A stretch of DNA of 53,429 bases from Phenylobacterium aquaticum (GCF_022695515.1 NZ_JALDPT010000036.1:1-53429); one strand, 5' to 3'. Counted from the first letter of the stretch, positions 32,494 to 41,625 are shown. Notes: a model not told the origin generated them from the letters alone. Numbers and translations are program-made.

Positions 32494-34094
32494 TCGAGCA
32501 TACGCTGCAGGGTGGTCAGCTCGTCCGCCTCGCCGGGGGACTTGTCCCAGCGCAGGCGGTGGACGCGGGGAAAGCGCATGGCCACCCCGGACTTGTGGCG
32601 GGTCGAGCGCTGCAGTCCCTCGAAGGCGACCTCCAGCACCAGGCCGAAATGCGGCTCGGCGCGGACCGAGCGCACCGGGCCGAAGCGCTCGACCGTATTG
32701 TCGCGGACGAACTTGTCGATCTGCTTCAGCTCCTCGTCGGTGAAGCCGAAATAGGCCTTGCCGACCGGGGTCAGGCTGCGCTGGCCCAGCGCGTCCGTCG
32801 TCCAGACCCCGAAGGTGTAGTCGGAATAGAAGCTGGAGCGCTTGCCGTGGCCGCGCTGGGCGTACATCAGCACCGCGTCGATCAGGTGCGGGTCGCGCTT
32901 CCACTTGAACCAGGGCCCCTTGGGCCGGCCGGCCTCATAGATTGAATCCGCCCGCTTCAGCATCACGCCCTCGGCCAGCTGGGCGTCGCCCTCCGGCGGA
33001 TCCGACCTCAGGTCCGCCAGACCTTCCCAGGTCTCGAAGGGCTGCAGGGGCGAGAGGTCGATGCGCCCGGACCCCAGCCGCGCCACCAGGGCCTCCAGCC
33101 GTTCACGGCGCTCCAGGAACGGCAGGTGACGCAGATCCTCCGCCCCCTCGGCCAGCAGGTCATAGGCGCGGATGGCGGCCGGATAGGTCTGGATCAGCTT
33201 GGCGTCGACGGTCTTGCGGTTCAGCCGCTGCTGCAGGTCGCCGAAGCTGGCCAGCGCCCCGTCGCGGACCACCAGCAGCTCGCCGTCGATCACGCCCTCG
33301 AAATCCAGGGCCTCGACCATGTCGGGGAAGGTTTTCGAGATGTCGTCGCCGGTGCGCGAATAGAGCCGGCGCACCCCGCCCTCGTTCACCGCCTGGATGC
33401 GGATGCCGTCCCACTTCCACTCTGCCACATAGGCGGCCGGGTCCAGGCGCGGGAAATCGACGGCCTCGTCTATGGCCTGGGCCAGCATCACCGGCCGGAA
33501 CCGGCCCGGCGAGACGGCCGAGGGCCGATCGGATCGCCCCTCCAGCCAGGCGAACAGGTCCCCATAGGGCGCGCTCAGGCCGTGCCAGACCTCCTCGATC
33601 TCGGCGACCTCGACCCCGCCCAGCTGGGCGAGCGCCTGCTTGGCCAGCCGCGCGGAGACCCCGACCCGAAGCCCTCCGGTCATCAGCTTGAGCAGGGCCC
33701 AGCGGGCGGTGGGGTCGAGGGCGTCGAGCCAGGTCTCGATCAGCCTCTGGACCTCGCTGCGGCTGGCGGAGGTCAGGGCGTCGATGACTTCGGAGAGCTG
33801 CGGCTCGCGGTTGGCGCCGGGTTTGGCCTCCCAGACCAGGGCCACGGTCTCGGCCAGATCGCCCACATAGTCGTAGGACCAGCGGAACAGCTGGGGATCC
33901 ATCCGCGCCTCGGCGGCCTTGCGGATGAAGGCCGGCTTGGCGGCGTCGAAGCTGAGCTCGCCGGTCAGGGCCGCGAGCGCCCAGCCCCGGTCGGGATCGG
34001 GGGTCTCGGCCAAATAGCCGACCATCAGGGCGAGCTTGGTGTTGCGCGACGCCGTGAGCGACAGGCGGTCGAGGAGATCGGCGAAGGCCCTCAT
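32490..34094 (-). CDS. ATP-dependent DNA ligase (ligase-associated repair family)
   Basis: 534 residues. An N-terminal helical DNA-binding domain (~1-190) is followed by adenylation with active-site K227 in EWKWDGIR, then GELLVVRDG, EGVMLKRADSIYEAG and WFKWKRDP, and an OB domain (~425-534). It belongs to the bacterial PP_1105-like group, usually clustered with a ligase-associated exonuclease, helicase and metallophosphoesterase, and separate from Ku/LigD and from essential NAD+-dependent LigA. The start overlaps the exonuclease stop (ATGA). Confidence 0.93.
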   Translation of the reverse strand: MRAFADLLDRLSLTASRNTKLALMVGYLAETPDPDRGWALAALTGELSFDAAKPAFIRKAAEARMDPQLFRWSYDYVGDLAETVALVWEAKPGANREPQLSEVIDALTSASRSEVQRLIETWLDALDPTARWALLKLMTGGLRVGVSARLAKQALAQLGGVEVAEIEEVWHGLSAPYGDLFAWLEGRSDRPSAVSPGRFRPVMLAQAIDEAVDFPRLDPAAYVAEWKWDGIRIQAVNEGGVRRLYSRTGDDISKTFPDMVEALDFEGVIDGELLVVRDGALASFGDLQQRLNRKTVDAKLIQTYPAAIRAYDLLAEGAEDLRHLPFLERRERLEALVARLGSGRIDLSPLQPFETWEGLADLRSDPPEGDAQLAEGVMLKRADSIYEAGRPKGPWFKWKRDPHLIDAVLMYAQRGHGKRSSFYSDYTFGVWTTDALGQRSLTPVGKAYFGFTDEELKQIDKFVRDNTVERFGPVRSVRAEPHFGLVLEVAFEGLQRSTRHKSGVAMRFPRVHRLRWDKSPGEADELTTLQRMLD

Positions 34095-35100
34095 TCGGCG
34101 TCCTCGTCCTCATAGCCGACCAGGGCGAGCGCCCGGGCCTCGACCCCGTGCAGCTGGGACCAGCGGGTGAGCGCCTCCTCCCGCCCGTGGGTGATCCACA
34201 GTTCCCCGGGGCGCAGCTCGTCCACCGTGGCGGTCAGCTCGTCCCAGTCGGCGTGGTCGGAGAGGATCAGCGGCAGCTCGCAGCCCCTCTGGCGGGCCGG
34301 GCCCGGACCCGCATCCAGCCGGAAGCGAAGGCGGTCACCGGATCGGCGAAGCGCCGCGACCAGCGATCCTGCAGGGCCGAGGGCGGAGCGATGACGATCT
34401 CGCTGGCGAAATCGCCCTTGGTCGTGGAGGTGGCCGGGGCGAGCGGTCCCAAAGCCACGCCGTGGGCCTCATAGAGCCGGTTCAGCCGCTCCAGGGCGCC
34501 ATGGACGAAGATGGGGCGGTCCCAGCCCGCCTCGCGCAGCAGGGCGATCACCCTTTGCGCCTTGCCGAGCGCATAGGCGCCGACCAGGTGGGTGCGGTCC
34601 GGAAACTGGGCGACCGAGCGCAGCAGGCGGGCGATCTCCTGCTCGGCCGGGGGATGGCGGAAGACCGGCAGGCCGAAGGTCGCCTCGGTGATGAAGACAT
34701 CGCAGGGGACCGGCTCGAAGCCCGGGCAGGTCGGATCGCGGCGGCGCTTGTAGTCGCCGGAGACCACGCAGGTCAGGCCCTGCCAGCGCACCACCGCCTG
34801 GGCCGAGCCCAGCACGTGGCCGGCCGGGACAAGGGTCACCTCCACGCCGTCGCGCACGACCGCCTCGCCATAGGCGCCGGCCTGTTCGACGCCGGTGAAA
34901 TCGGCGCCGTAGCGCTCGGCCATGATCGCCAGGGTCTGGGGCGTGGCCAGCACCGTGCCGTGGCCCGCGCGGGCGTGATCGGCGTGGCCATGGGTGATCA
35001 CCGCGCGGTCCACGGGGCGGACGGGGTCGATATAGAAGTCGCCCGGCGGACAATAGAGCCCGGCCGGTGTCGGGCGCAGCAGAGCCTCCGGGCGGATCAC
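34091..35100 (-). pseudogene. DNA ligase-associated exonuclease (metallo-beta-lactamase fold), frame broken by one missing base
   Basis: Metallo-beta-lactamase/beta-CASP-like nuclease: DRAVITHGHADHARAGHG (metal motif HxHxDH), VTLVPAGHVLGSAQ, VVSGDYKRRRDPTCPG and ITEATFGLP. The frame ends early at CRASC-like residues, but adding one base in the G/C run at 34294-34296 continues as RQRGCELPLILSDHADWDEL (with the SDHAD metal motif) to EDEDAE and a stop. That gives 336 residues, the expected length. The restored stop overlaps the ligase start (ATGA). An assembly error is the likeliest cause. Confidence 0.82.
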
Positions 35101-35245
35101 CGCCCCGACCTTACGGGAAATTTAGATTGTGAATTCAAGGTCATGACCAAGACTTAACGGGTGTTCTGACGCGTGCGGACCTATACCCCGCGCCAAGACG
35201 AACGGGCCTCCCCGCCTGTCGCAAGCAAGCTGAAAGAACACGCCA

Positions 35246-35374
35246 ATGTCCAACCTGTTTCATGTGTCCCCCAACTTCAACGCCAGCCGCCTGGGCGGCC
35301 TCGCCTCCCTGCTGATGGCCGCCCTGCCGATGGTGGCTCTGGCCATGATCGCCTTCGCCGGCGGCCTCGCCTGA
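35246..35374 (+). CDS. Small hydrophobic peptide, single membrane segment
   Basis: 42 residues starting MSNLFHVSPNFNASRL, then one hydrophobic helix (LASLLMAALPMVALAMIAFA, ~20-39). There is a purine-rich but weak ribosome-binding region. It lies 13 bp before the thioesterase gene, so it may lead that transcript. No family recognised; coding status rests on length, hydrophobic pattern and placement. Confidence 0.5.
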   Translation: MSNLFHVSPNFNASRLGGLASLLMAALPMVALAMIAFAGGLA

Positions 35375-35387
35375 CCTTCCGTAAAGA

Positions 35388-35876
35388 TTGACCACACCGG
35401 TCCCCTGGATCAAACCGGGGGACATGATCTCTCCGGAAGACGCCCTTAAAGCCGCCGCCCACATGGCGACCGCCGTGCCGCACGCCGCCGCGCTGGGGTT
35501 CGAACTGGTCTCCATCGGCGACAATCGCGGCGCGATCCGCACCCCCTGGCGCGAGGAGCTGGTCGGCGATCCGGCCACGGGGGTCATCGCCTCGGGCGTG
35601 GTCACCGCCCTGCTGGACCACTGCTGCGGCCTGGCGATCACGGCGGGCAAGCGCGAGGCCTTCTCCACCGCCACCCTCGACCTGCGCATCGACTATATGC
35701 GCCCGGCCGCCCCGCGCATGGGGATCATCGCCGAGGCCCACTGCTACAAGCTGACCCGCTCGATCGCCTTCGTCCGCGCTCAGGCCTGGGACGAGGACCC
35801 CACAGACCCGATCGCCACGGCCCAGGCCGCCTTCATCCTCAACGGCCCCGCGCCCCTGCCCGGAGCGCCGACGTGA
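35388..35876 (+). CDS. PaaI-family hot-dog thioesterase (first of pair)
   Basis: 162 residues if it starts at the TTG at 35388, 150 if at the ATG at 35424. The TTG start keeps a plausible family N-terminus (TTPVPWIKPGDM), while the ATG has GGGGG just upstream. Hot-dog core: GVIASGVVTALLDHCCGLAI (long helix) and TATLDLRIDYMRPAAPRMG. It hydrolyses small acyl-CoAs, possibly aromatic ones. Its stop overlaps the next gene's GTG start (GTGA). Confidence 0.85.
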   Translation: MTTPVPWIKPGDMISPEDALKAAAHMATAVPHAAALGFELVSIGDNRGAIRTPWREELVGDPATGVIASGVVTALLDHCCGLAITAGKREAFSTATLDLRIDYMRPAAPRMGIIAEAHCYKLTRSIAFVRAQAWDEDPTDPIATAQAAFILNGPAPLPGAPT

Positions 35877-36285
35877 GCACGCCTGCCGAACAGCTGAAGA
35901 CCTTCCTGCAGTCGGTGCCCTATATCCGCTTTCTCGGCATGACCGCCGAGCTGGCCGGGGACGAGATGACCGCCATCCTGCCCTTCGCCCCCCACCTGAT
36001 CGGCAACACCTTTCTGCCGGCCCTGCACGGCGGGGTGATCGGCGCCTTCATGGAGATGACGGCGCTGGCCCAGCTGTCGGTGGTCCAGGAGACTCCCAAG
36101 GTCCACAAGACCATCGACGTCACCATCGAATATCTGCGGCCCGGCCGGTCCATGACCACCTACGCCCGCGCGACCTGCGCAAGGTCGGCCGGCGCATCGC
36201 CAATGTGACGGTCGAGGCCTGGCAGGAGGCGAAGGACTCGCCGATCGCCGCCCTGCGCGGCCACTTCCTGCTCAGCGGCGACTAA
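35873..36285 (+). pseudogene. PaaI-family hot-dog thioesterase (second of pair), frame broken by one missing base
   Basis: Hot-dog core: FLGMTAELAGDEMTAILPFA, NTFLPALHGGVIGAFMEMTAL (HGG catalytic region) and TIDVTIEYLRPGRSM. The frame then slips at about 36171, where one C appears missing; restoring it gives ARADLRKVGRRIANVTVEAW to HFLLSGD, 137 residues. Start is GTG, overlapping the previous stop. The two thioesterases probably work as a pair or hetero-oligomer. It ends on a CTAA shared with the convergent phnD-like gene. Likely a sequencing artefact. Confidence 0.8.
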
Positions 36286-37286
36286 CCCGCCGGGGTCAGT
36301 TTCTTCTGCTCGGCGTGGACGTCGTCGAGCATCTTCTGGGCGGCGGCGATGGCCGGGGCGTCCTTCTTGTTCTTCGCCTCGATCAAGAGCTCGGTCGCTT
36401 CCATCTCGCGGACGGGCAGCAGGTGGGTCGCATTGGCCGGCTTGAACGGCCCGGTCTGGATGACCTTGAGCACGGAGCGCTGGCGGTCCGCCTCGGGGCC
36501 GGTCCCGGTCCCGTAGGTGAACATGAATTTCGAGATCTTGGCCTTCAGGGCCGGGTCGAGGTCGGCGCGCCAGATCATCGGGTCTTCCGGAATGGTCGGC
36601 GAGGTCCAGATGATCTTGATGTTGTTCACGATCTTCTGGGCCATGGGGTCGGACTTGGCGGCCAGGCGCTCGATCGACTGGGTGTTGTTGGTCGCCGCGT
36701 CGAGCACGCCGGAGCCGATCGAGAACAGATTGGCCTCGTGATTGGCCGACCGCACGGTCTTGAAGCAGTCGACCGGATCAATGCCGCGCGGGGCGAACAG
36801 ATAGGTCATGGGGGCCAGGGTGCCCGAGGTCGACTTGGCGTCGCCGATGCCGAAGTTCAGGCTCTTGTCGCACTTGAGCAGGCCCTCGAGGGTGAGCTTG
36901 CTGTCCTTGGGCACGATGATCACCGACTGGTAGCCGTCGGGCTTGTTGTCCGGCTTGGAGGTGCGAGCGAAGACCTCGCCGCCCGAGCGGCGCACGGCCT
37001 CCAGGCCCGACTGGTTGGTGAACCAGCCCATGTCGGTCTGCTTGAAGCGCATGGCCTCGACCGCGGCGGAATAATTGGCCCCGAAGAAGGGCTTCACCTT
37101 CATGCCGGTGGCCTTTTCCATGTCGGCCAGGAAGGGCCCCCACTGGGCGGCCTGGGATTGGGCGTTCTCGGTGGAGACGATCGAGAACAGGATTTCGGTC
37201 TTGGGCGCGGGCTTTTCAGCCGGCTTGGAACAGGCGCCGAGGGCGAGAACGACGCCGAGCGCAGCGAACTTGAAACCGGATTTCAT
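36282..37286 (-). CDS. PhnD-like phosphate/phosphonate ABC substrate-binding lipoprotein
   Basis: 334 residues. Signal with lipobox ALGAC (Cys ~19). Binding-protein fold: EILFSIVSTENAQSQAAQWGPFL, DMGWFTNQSGLEAV, then FGIGDAKSTSGTLAPMTYLF (the SxTSG ligand loop of PhnD/PtxB/TctC-like proteins) and VLDAATNNTQSIERL. It would bind phosphonate, phosphite or a similar oxyanion in the periplasm. No permease or ATPase gene is nearby, so its transporter must be elsewhere. It is divergent from lysK. Confidence 0.87.
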   Translation of the reverse strand: MKSGFKFAALGVVLALGACSKPAEKPAPKTEILFSIVSTENAQSQAAQWGPFLADMEKATGMKVKPFFGANYSAAVEAMRFKQTDMGWFTNQSGLEAVRRSGGEVFARTSKPDNKPDGYQSVIIVPKDSKLTLEGLLKCDKSLNFGIGDAKSTSGTLAPMTYLFAPRGIDPVDCFKTVRSANHEANLFSIGSGVLDAATNNTQSIERLAAKSDPMAQKIVNNIKIIWTSPTIPEDPMIWRADLDPALKAKISKFMFTYGTGTGPEADRQRSVLKVIQTGPFKPANATHLLPVREMEATELLIEAKNKKDAPAIAAAQKMLDDVHAEQKKLTPAG

Positions 37287-37400
37287 TGGACGTCCCCCAG
37301 AGATTGACCGGTCCTATGCTGCATTTCCGTGACGCTTCTTCGAACGTCCGCGCGGAAATGGTTCTTGAGGCCGGGCGCTTACGGCGGTAACGCGCGGACC

Positions 37401-39083
37401 ATGTCCCTGCAAGGTCTCTCCCATCAAGCCCGTGACGCCAAGAGCTGGCCCTTCGAACAGGCCCGCCTCCTGCTGGATCGGATCCTGCGCCTGCGTCTGT
37501 CCGACGCCGAGCGCGACGCCGCCGCGACCCTGATCGCCGCCGGCAAGGCCGCCGATGCGGTCAAGACCTTCGCGGCCCTGAACAAACCGGTCGTGTTCCA
37601 GTGCGGCTTCGGCGCGTCGGGCCTGCCGCACATGGGCACCTTCGGCGAGGCGGCGCGCCCGACCATGGTGCGCAACGCCTTCCGCGCGCTCACCGAGGAC
37701 CAGATCCCGACCAAGCTGATCGTCTTCTCCGACGACATGGACGGCCTGCGGAAGATCCCGGACAACGTCCCCAACCGCGAGATGCTGGAGGAGGATCGCG
37801 ACAAGCCGGTCAGCCGGGTCCGCGACCCGTTCGGCGAATATGAGAGCTTCGCCCACCACAACAACGCCCGTCTGCGCGCCTTCCTCGACGGCTTCGGCTT
37901 CGACTATGACTTCATGTCCTCGACCGACTGCTACAGCTCCGGTCGGTTTGACGGCGTGCTGATGCGGTTCCTGGAGCGGTTCGACGCCATCCAGGCGATC
38001 ATGCTGCCCACCCTGGGCGAGGAACGCCGCGCGACCTATTCGCCCTTCCTGCCGATCAGTCCCAAGACCGGCCGCGTGCTGCAGGTCCCGACCCTGGAAC
38101 GCCATCTCGACCGCGGGACCATTGTCTTCGCCGACGAGGACGGGACCCTGACCGAGGTTCCGGTGACGGGCGGCCATGTGAAGCTGCAGTGGCGGCCCGA
38201 CTGGGCGGCGCGCTGGACGGCCCTGGAGGTCGACTTCGAGGCCTCGGGCAAGGACCTGATCGATTCCGTCCGCGTCTCGGACAAGCTCACCAAGGTGCTG
38301 GGCGGGGTTCCGCCCCAAGCCTTCCACTTCGAGCTGTTCATGGACGAGAACAACCAGAAGATCTCCAAGTCCAAGGGCAACGGCCTGACCATGGAGGAGT
38401 GGCTGCGCTACGGCGCGCCCGAGAGCCTAGCCTATTACATGTACCAGTCGCCGAAGTCGGCGAAGCGGCTCTATTTCGACGTCATCCCCAAGGCGACGGA
38501 CGAATATCTGCAGCAGCTGGACGCCTTCAACCGCCTGCGGGCCGAGACCAATGCGCCGGCGCTGGACAACCCCGCCTGGCATGTCCACCGCGGGACCCCG
38601 CCGGACAAGGGCTCGCCGGTGTCGTTCTCCCTACTGCTGAACCTGGTCTCGGCCGCCGACGCCTCGACCAAGGACATCCTGTGGGGCTTTATCAGCCGCT
38701 ATATCCCCGATGCGAGCGCCGAGACCCAGCCCCTGCTGGACCGTCTGTCCGACTACGCGATCAACTACTACGAGGACTTCGTGAAGCCCTCGAAGACCTT
38801 CCGCCTCCCCGATGATCGCGAGCGGGCGGCGATGCAGGACCTGATCGCCCGGTTCAAGGCCCTGCCGGCCGGGGCCGACGCCGAGGCGATCCAGAACGAG
38901 GTGTTCGAGGCTGGCAAGGTCGCCGGCTTCGAGCCTCTGCGGCTGTGGTTCACCGCCCTCTATGAGGTGCTGCTCGGCCAGAGCCAGGGTCCGCGCTTCG
39001 GCTCCTTCGCGGCGATCTTCGGCCTGGAGCGCACCATCGCCCTGATCGAGCGCGCCCTGGCCGGAGACTTCGTGGCCGCCTGA
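37401..39083 (+). CDS. lysK: Lysyl-tRNA synthetase, class I
   Basis: 560 residues. It charges tRNA-Lys. Class I signatures: CGFGASGLPHMGTFGE (HIGH-like PHMG) near residue ~60 and KISKSKGNG (KMSKS loop). The archaeal-type class I LysRS is characteristic of alphaproteobacteria instead of the usual class II LysS. The start is taken at the ATG 37401 (MSLQGLSHQA), where the family N-terminus begins; longer frames start with GTG and add unconserved residues. A 12 bp hairpin follows the stop. Confidence 0.95.
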   Translation: MSLQGLSHQARDAKSWPFEQARLLLDRILRLRLSDAERDAAATLIAAGKAADAVKTFAALNKPVVFQCGFGASGLPHMGTFGEAARPTMVRNAFRALTEDQIPTKLIVFSDDMDGLRKIPDNVPNREMLEEDRDKPVSRVRDPFGEYESFAHHNNARLRAFLDGFGFDYDFMSSTDCYSSGRFDGVLMRFLERFDAIQAIMLPTLGEERRATYSPFLPISPKTGRVLQVPTLERHLDRGTIVFADEDGTLTEVPVTGGHVKLQWRPDWAARWTALEVDFEASGKDLIDSVRVSDKLTKVLGGVPPQAFHFELFMDENNQKISKSKGNGLTMEEWLRYGAPESLAYYMYQSPKSAKRLYFDVIPKATDEYLQQLDAFNRLRAETNAPALDNPAWHVHRGTPPDKGSPVSFSLLLNLVSAADASTKDILWGFISRYIPDASAETQPLLDRLSDYAINYYEDFVKPSKTFRLPDDRERAAMQDLIARFKALPAGADAEAIQNEVFEAGKVAGFEPLRLWFTALYEVLLGQSQGPRFGSFAAIFGLERTIALIERALAGDFVAA

Positions 39084-39092
39084 CTCCCCGCG

Positions 39093-39120
39093 GAGGCGAT
39101 CACGCATCCGTGATCGCCTC
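39093..39120. terminator. Perfect 12 bp hairpin after lysK
   Basis: GAGGCGATCACG (39093-39104), loop CATC, CGTGATCGCCTC (39109-39120). It begins 9 bp after the lysK stop. No T-run follows, so it is either a factor-assisted terminator or an RNA-stabilising end structure. Confidence 0.5.
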
Positions 39121-39176
39121 TCGCAGCGGTAAGTGATCGTCGATCATATTGACGTGCGCGGAAACCTGCCTTACGC

Positions 39177-39190
39177 GTTGGTCAACCAAC
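39177..39190. promoter_or_regulatory. Palindrome upstream of the MerR gene
   Basis: GTTGGT-CA-ACCAAC: 6 bp arms around a 2 bp centre, ending 28 bp before the MerR start codon and next to an AAGGGAGGA ribosome-binding site. A candidate autoregulatory operator. Confidence 0.4.
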
Positions 39191-39218
39191 AACGACGGTC
39201 CAACAAGGGAGGACGACC

Positions 39219-39692
39219 ATGCCCATGGAACTGCGCCGACCGGCGCGCACCTTCACCATCCGCCAGCTCTGCCAGGAATTTAAGTGCACGCCTCGGGCGC
39301 TGCGCTTCTATGAGGACAAGGGCCTGCTGACCCCGGCCCGCGACGGCATGAACCGCGTCTATTCCTACAAGGACCGGGCCCGGCTGCAGCTGATCCTCAA
39401 CGGCAAGCGGGTCGGCCTCGCCCTGGCCGAGATCGGCGAAATCCTTGATCTCTATGAGGTCGGCGACAATTGCGCCGCCCAGAACGCCAAGTCGCTGACC
39501 AAGTTCCGCGAGCGCATCGTGGCCCTGGAAGCCCAGCGCCGCGACATCGACAACGCCATCGAGGAACTGGTCCGGGCCAGCGAGCGCCTGGAAAAGCACC
39601 TGGCCACCACCCGCCCCGACCTGCTGCCCCAGGCGGCCGACTACGATCAGGTCCTGCGCGCCCGGCTCGGCGATCTCGAGCACGCCCGCTAA
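39219..39692 (+). CDS. MerR-family transcriptional regulator
   Basis: 157 residues. Winged HTH: FTIRQLCQEFKCTPRALRFYEDKGLLTPA, wing NRVYSYKDRARLQLI, then a long dimerising coiled coil (~85-140). The effector region is short and has a single Cys (GDNCAAQN), so a metal sensor is unlikely. It precedes an acyl-CoA dehydrogenase gene; MerR regulators of this kind control fatty-acid or branched-chain amino-acid catabolism in proteobacteria (LiuR-like), so it probably regulates that gene. Confidence 0.9.
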   Translation: MPMELRRPARTFTIRQLCQEFKCTPRALRFYEDKGLLTPARDGMNRVYSYKDRARLQLILNGKRVGLALAEIGEILDLYEVGDNCAAQNAKSLTKFRERIVALEAQRRDIDNAIEELVRASERLEKHLATTRPDLLPQAADYDQVLRARLGDLEHAR

Positions 39693-39708
39693 GACCCGTC
39701 CGGCTTTG

Positions 39709-39753
39709 GAGCCCTTTTTGGACGCGGCGATTCCGCTGCGGCCAAAAAGGCTC
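39709..39753. repeat. Palindromic hairpin between MerR and acyl-CoA dehydrogenase genes
   Basis: GAGCCCTTTTTGG (39709-39721) and CCAAAAAGGCTC (39742-39753) pair with a single bulge, enclosing a GC-rich loop with its own partial symmetry. It starts 16 bp after the MerR stop and could be a two-way terminator or one copy of a dispersed palindrome. Confidence 0.5.
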
Positions 39754-39767
39754 TAAATCGACAGCCT

Positions 39768-39818
39768 AGAGCGTGACGGTCGCCGAACCCGGCGGCCACT
39801 TCTCGGTTGTCACGCTCT
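39768..39818. repeat. Long palindromic element in the leader of acyl-CoA dehydrogenase
   Basis: AGAGCGTGAC (39768-39777) pairs perfectly with GTCACGCTCT (39809-39818). An inner imperfect stem GGTCGCCG/CGGCGGCC lies between. It abuts the AGGAG ribosome-binding site of the dehydrogenase gene. Its AGAGCGTGA ends look like the dispersed intergenic palindromes of alphaproteobacteria. Confidence 0.6.
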
Positions 39819-39836
39819 CAGGAGCCCGGACCGCAG

Positions 39837-41623
39837 ATGACCTACCAACCCCCCGTTCGCGACCACGCCTTCCTCCTGCGCGATGTGCTGGAGATCGAGA
39901 AGTACGCGGACCTGCCGGGGTTCGAGGACGCGGCCATCGATGTGGTCGACCAGATCATCCAGGAGGCCGGGCGCTTCACCTCCGAGGTGCTCGCCCCCCT
40001 GAACGCCGTGGGCGACAAGCAGGGCTGCACCTGGAACCCCGACCACACGGTCACCACGCCCAAGGGCTTCAAGGAGGCCTACGCCCAGCTGGTCGCCGGC
40101 GGCTGGCCGGCGCTGGGCGCTGACACGGCCTATGGCGGCCAGGGCTTGCCCCATGTGGTGAACCTGTCCTTCTCCGAGATGAGCTCCTCGGCGAACATGG
40201 CCTTTTCCATGTATCCGGGCCTGACCCACGGCGCCTATTCGGCGATCCTGAACGGCGGCTCGCCCGAGCAGAAGGCCCTGTACCTGCCCCATCTCGTCTC
40301 CGGGAACTGGGGCGGGACCATGAACCTGACCGAGCCCCACTGCGGCACCGACCTCGGCCTCTTGCGGACCAAGGCGGTCCCCCAGGCCGACGGGACCTAC
40401 AGGATTTCCGGAACCAAGATCTGGATCTCCGGCGGCGAGCACGACATGGCCGAGAACATCGTCCACCTGGTGCTGGCCCGGATCGAGGGCGCGCCGGAGG
40501 GCGTGCGCGGCATCAGCCTGTTCATCGTGCCGAAGTTCATCCCCGACGCCGAGGGCAAGCCGGGCGCGCGCAACAGCGTGTTCTGCGACGGCCTGGAAGA
40601 GAAGATGGGCATCCACGGCAACGCCACCTGCGTGATCCGCCACGAGGAGTCGACCGGCTGGCTGGTCGGCGAGGAGAACCGGGGCCTGGCCCTGATGTTC
40701 GTGATGATGAACGAGGCCCGCATCGGGGTGGGCCTGCAAGGGATCGCCCAGGCCGAGGCCGCCTATCAGGCCGCCGCGACCTTCGCCAAGGAGCGCCTGC
40801 AGGGCCGCTCCCTGACCGGCCCGAAGAACCCCGACGGCCCCGCCGACCCGATCATCGTCCACCCCGATGTGCGCCGCATGCTGATGGACTCACGCGCCGT
40901 CATCGAGGCCGGGCGCGCCTTCCTGTTCTGGACCGCCTGCAGGGCGACCTGGCCCACGCCAGCCCTGACGAGGCTGTGCGCCAGAAGGGCAATGACTACA
41001 TGGCCCTGATGACCCCGGTGGTGAAGGGCTTCCTGACCGACAAGGGTCTGAAGGTCTGCTCCGACGCCCTTCAGATCCATGGCGGCTCGGGCTTCACCGA
41101 GCACTTCCCGGCCAGCCAGTACATGCGCGATGTCCGCATCGCCCTGATCTATGAAGGCACCAACGGGGTCCAGGCGCTCGACCTGGTCGGGCGCAAGCTG
41201 GCGGCCAATGGCGGCCGCGCAGTCATGGGCTTCTTCGGCGAACTCGACGCCTTCGTGGCGGCGAACCAGGACGACGCGGCGCTGAAGCCCTTCACCGAGG
41301 GCCTGGCCGACGCCAAGGCCAAGCTGCAGGAGGGCACCATGTGGCTGATGCAGAACGGCCTGGCCAATCCGGACAACGCCGGCGCGGCCTCGACCGACTA
41401 CATGCACCTCTTCGGCCTGACGGCTCTGGCCTACATGTGGTGCCTGATCGCCAAGACCTGCCAGGCCAAGATCGCCGCCGGCGACACCGACCCCTTCTAT
41501 GCGACCAAGCTCACCATCGGCCGCTACTACATGCAGCGCATCCTGCCCGACACAACGGGCCACCTGGCCAAGCTGACCAGCGGCTCGGAGCTGATGATGG
41601 CCCTGCCGGTCGAGGCCTTCTGA
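39837..41623 (+). pseudogene. Acyl-CoA dehydrogenase, frame broken by one missing base
   Basis: Long-form FAD acyl-CoA dehydrogenase, 595 residues when restored. N-terminal part: GWPALGADTAYGGQGLP, FSMYPGLTHGAYSAIL, MNLTEPHCGTDLG, ISGTKIWISGGEHDM. Late part: DALQIHGGSGFTEHFPASQY and IALIYEGTNGVQALDL (catalytic Glu region). The frame breaks at 40936-40937, where GCCCTG appears as GCCTG; one added C gives WTALQGDLAHASPDEA. It is predicted to dehydrogenate acyl-CoA in beta-oxidation, passing electrons to ETF. Likely a sequencing error in a functional gene. Followed 2 bp later by an OsmC gene. Confidence 0.87.
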
Positions 41624-41625
41624 GC

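Noticed and set aside
35139..35148. Perfect palindrome GGTCATGACC upstream of the exonuclease gene.
   Set aside because: A single 10 bp palindrome without flanking symmetry, and no regulator nearby; not enough to call an operator.
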